Shown piece after piece: positions 61,785-64,000 of a stretch of DNA of 64,000 bases. Location of the stretch: positions 1-64,000 of the forward strand of contig JAIBBY010000006.1 in NCBI GenBank assembly GCA_019694455.1, read 5' to 3'. The notes beneath the pieces were generated by a model. That model saw nothing but the letters and a program-made list of their open reading frames with translations, was not told the DNA's origin and searched no databases. The position numbers were made by a program, and so were the translations under genes. Origin of the DNA: Pirellulales bacterium. GTDB lineage: Bacteria > Planctomycetota > Planctomycetia > Pirellulales > JAEUIK01. Each line of letters starts with the position of its first letter. Positions within the stretch are counted from its first letter, which is position 1.

Positions 61785-63857
61785 GTGCCTGACCCCGCGA
61801 ACGAAAAAAAGAAGGATTCCAATGGCGGCTTCAAATGGCGCGAGCAATGGCGCTATCTGATCCCTTATGCGCTGGTGGGACTGATGCTCTTGCTGTTGTG
61901 GCAGGAGGCCGCCGACAGCTTCGCGATTCGCACCATTGACTACAGCGAATTCAAAAGTCACATGGCCGCGGGCGAGGTGAAAGAGGCCACCGTCCGCACC
62001 GAGGAAATCCAAGGGATCATCGAGCTTAAGGCGAAACCGAAATCGACCCCAGCGAAGTCGATCCCCGCCAAGAGCGATTCCAAGACTGCGGACTCTCAAA
62101 GCGCGGACAAGAAGAGCGAGCCCGCCGTCGGCGCCAAGCGCAAACCGCTCAAGATCAACAAGGCGCTCCCCACCGCACCGGTCGGCCCGACGACGTTCCA
62201 CTTCCGCACGATTCGAGTCGATCCCGACGACGACCTGGTGCGCGACCTTGAGGCCAAAGTGCCGAAGTATCGCGGCGAGCGGCCCAGCCTGATGGCCACG
62301 ATTATCCTCTCTTGGGTATTGCCGCTGGCGCTATTGATCTTGCTGTGGGTGTTCATCTCGCGCCGTCTGGGCGCCGCTGGACAAGCGGTGATGAGCTTTG
62401 GCAAGAGCCGCGCCAAGCTGATGGCCGACAAGCACACCGGCGTCACCTTTGCCGATGTCGCCGGCTGCGACGAGGCCAAGTACGAATTGCAAGAAGTCGT
62501 CGACTTCCTCAAGAACCCGCAGCGCTACGAGGCGCTGGGCGCCAAGATCCCCAAGGGCGTGCTGCTGGTCGGGCCGCCGGGCACCGGCAAGACGCTGCTA
62601 GCGCGGGCCGTGGCGGGCGAGGCGAAGGCGCCGTTCTTTTCGCTGTCTGGCAGCGACTTTGTCGAGATGTTCGTGGGCGTTGGCGCCTCGCGGGTGCGCG
62701 ATCTGTTCGAGCAGGCCAAGGCCACCGCGCCTTGCATCATCTTCATCGACGAGCTCGACGCGATCGGCCGCCAACGCGGGGTGCATATCGGCGCAGTCAA
62801 CGACGAACGCGAACAAACCTTGAACCAATTGCTCGTCGAGATGGATGGCTTCGCCCCGAATGTCGGGATCATCATTCTGGCGGCCACCAACCGGCCCGAC
62901 GTGCTCGACCGCGCCCTGCTGCGCCCCGGCCGCTTCGATCGCCAGGTCGTGGTCGACGCGCCAGACATCGACGGCCGCGTGGCGATTCTCAAGGTCCACT
63001 CGCGCGAAAAGCCGTTGGCCGCCGAAGTCGATCTGCGCAGCGTGGCCCAGCACACGCCGGGCTTCTCTGGCGCCGATCTGGCCAACGCGCTCAACGAGGC
63101 CGCCCTGCTCGCCGCGCGCCGCGGCGCCAAGGAAATCACCCAACACGATCTGGAAGAAGCGGTCGAAAAGGTGATCGCCGGGCCTGAGCGCAAGAGCCGC
63201 AAGCTGATCGAGGCCGAGCGCCGCCGCGTGGCCTATCACGAGGTGGGGCACGCCCTGGTGGCCGCCTACAGCGAACACTCCGATCCAGTCCACAAAATCA
63301 GCATTGTGCCGCGCGGCCGCGCCGCGCTCGGCTACACCCTGCACCTGCCGGAGGAAGAGCAGTTCTTGCTCACGCGGGCCGATCTGATCGATCGTATCAA
63401 GGGGCTGCTGGGCGGCCGCGCCGCTGAGGAGGTGGTGTTTGGCGACGTGAGCACCGGCGCCGAGAACGATCTTGACCGCGCCACTGCCATGGCGCGCCGC
63501 ATGGTTTGCATCTACGGCATGAGCCCCTCGGTGGGGTTGGTGCATATTGGTCACCGTCAACACCCGTTCTTGAGCGGCGGCATGGATGGCGAACTGCAGC
63601 GCGACTTCAGCGAGCACACTGCCCGCGATGTCGACGCCGAAGTGAAAAAGCTGCTCGACGACGCCTACCACCAGGCAAAGCAAATCCTGACCGACCATCG
63701 CGATCAACTGGAGTCGGTGAGCCAGGAGTTGTTGGAGCACGAGAACATCGACCGGCAGACGTTTAACCGCCTGATCGGCCGCTCGGCCGCCGCCAATGGC
63801 GAGTCGCCGCCGGCGCCCGAGACACCTTCTCCCTTGCCGACTCCGCCGGCCGAATAG
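61785..63857 (+). CDS. ftsH: ATP-dependent zinc metalloprotease FtsH
   Basis: A 690-residue membrane AAA+ protease for membrane-protein and regulator quality control. Two N-terminal helices ([18 protein letters not shown] and [23 protein letters not shown]) bracket an extracytoplasmic region. AAA+ motifs are GPPGTGKT (about 262), [12 protein letters not shown] and RPGRFDRQV; the zinc site is HEVGH (485-489) with the third ligand in [14 protein letters not shown]. Unusual is a ~55-residue Lys/Pro/Ser/Ala-rich insert between TM1 and the FHFRTIRV strand. The start is a GTG (61785), five bases after a perfect AGAGGAGG; the TTG at 61782 is too close. The C-terminus is Pro-rich. Confidence 0.96.
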   Translation: MPDPANEKKKDSNGGFKWREQWRYLIPYALVGLMLLLLWQEAADSFAIRTIDYSEFKSHMAAGEVKEATVRTEEIQGIIELKAKPKSTPAKSIPAKSDSKTADSQSADKKSEPAVGAKRKPLKINKALPTAPVGPTTFHFRTIRVDPDDDLVRDLEAKVPKYRGERPSLMATIILSWVLPLALLILLWVFISRRLGAAGQAVMSFGKSRAKLMADKHTGVTFADVAGCDEAKYELQEVVDFLKNPQRYEALGAKIPKGVLLVGPPGTGKTLLARAVAGEAKAPFFSLSGSDFVEMFVGVGASRVRDLFEQAKATAPCIIFIDELDAIGRQRGVHIGAVNDEREQTLNQLLVEMDGFAPNVGIIILAATNRPDVLDRALLRPGRFDRQVVVDAPDIDGRVAILKVHSREKPLAAEVDLRSVAQHTPGFSGADLANALNEAALLAARRGAKEITQHDLEEAVEKVIAGPERKSRKLIEAERRRVAYHEVGHALVAAYSEHSDPVHKISIVPRGRAALGYTLHLPEEEQFLLTRADLIDRIKGLLGGRAAEEVVFGDVSTGAENDLDRATAMARRMVCIYGMSPSVGLVHIGHRQHPFLSGGMDGELQRDFSEHTARDVDAEVKKLLDDAYHQAKQILTDHRDQLESVSQELLEHENIDRQTFNRLIGRSAAANGESPPAPETPSPLPTPPAE

Positions 63858-63985
63858 TCTTTCCCGGCGCGTTCGCCGCGCCGCGCGGAGGGCCCACGCC
63901 CTGCCGCGGCGACGACAAAAGGCGTATATTGTCGGCCAACGAGCGGGTCACGCTCGCCGCGCACCGACAGAGGATCATTCGCGCC

Positions 63986-64000
63986 ATGAGCGAAACGCTT
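63986..64000 (+). CDS. Probable start of a further gene (five codons)
   Basis: ATG at 63986 opens MSETL and the frame stays open to the window edge. AGAGGA lies 12 bases upstream. TATATT at 63925-63930 is a possible -10. Too short to identify. The gap 63858-63985 has no other feature. Confidence 0.35.

Overview
The window reads as chromosomal DNA of a GC-rich planctomycete. Evidence: paired DUF1501 and PSCyt1/DUF1549/DUF1553 proteins, a Hint-domain secreted protein of the type common in that phylum, a giant heme/ThuA fusion, a fused AroDE, a HisA/HisF-like paralogue, many GTG/TTG starts and few clear Shine-Dalgarno sites. Nothing indicates a prophage, plasmid, CRISPR array or intact insertion sequence. 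Product names rest on motif recognition by eye, without database searches.

Layout. 1-5.4 kb (minus): a Gld-type ABC exporter operon (ATPase, permease/GldG fusion, DUF4340 protein running off the left edge). 5.7-10.7 kb (minus): DUF418 membrane protein, NadB and a GT-C-type membrane protein. 10.9-14.5 kb (plus): tRNA-Lys, an 875-base gap, a secreted four-repeat protein, a terminator and a Tat-exported sulfite-oxidase-like enzyme. 14.6-18.6 kb (minus): thiolase, a split B12-dependent acyl-CoA mutase with isobutyryl-CoA-mutase-type active-site residues, a PaaI thioesterase and a 58-residue membrane protein. The G-protein chaperone for such a mutase is divergent at 18.8 kb. 19.6-26.5 kb (plus): sigma-54 response regulator, MutL, AroDE, AroK and a prepilin peptidase. 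26.5-31.8 kb (minus): NUDIX hydrolase, DUF1501 and the PSCyt1/DUF1553 protein. 32-35.6 kb (plus): a degenerate SGNH protein, DUF962 and a Tat-exported hypothetical protein.

35.6-37.3 kb is the most unusual part. Two copies of a composite repeat bracket a two-gene cassette of visibly lower GC. The cassette encodes a beta-rich protein of unknown function and a stand-alone EF-Tu domain III.

37.4-43.7 kb (minus): Dabb protein, small anchored protein, AI-2E transporter, DUF885 peptidase-like protein, sialate O-acetylesterase and a HisA-like protein. 43.9-46.7 kb (plus): an aldolase / Tm-1-like / PEP-hydrolase-like operon with stop-start overlaps. 46.7-54.2 kb: Hint protein, the 1381-residue oxidoreductase/heme/ThuA fusion, and a coupled SMR/GNAT pair. 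54.2-64 kb: xylose-isomerase-like protein, tRNA-Leu, DUF1801, TrmL, GH88, GT2, Usp, an M2/M3-type peptidase and FtsH with a structured leader.

Three genes (18767, 19576, 55620) have a -10-like hexamer ending exactly 7 bases before the ATG, which predicts leaderless transcripts.
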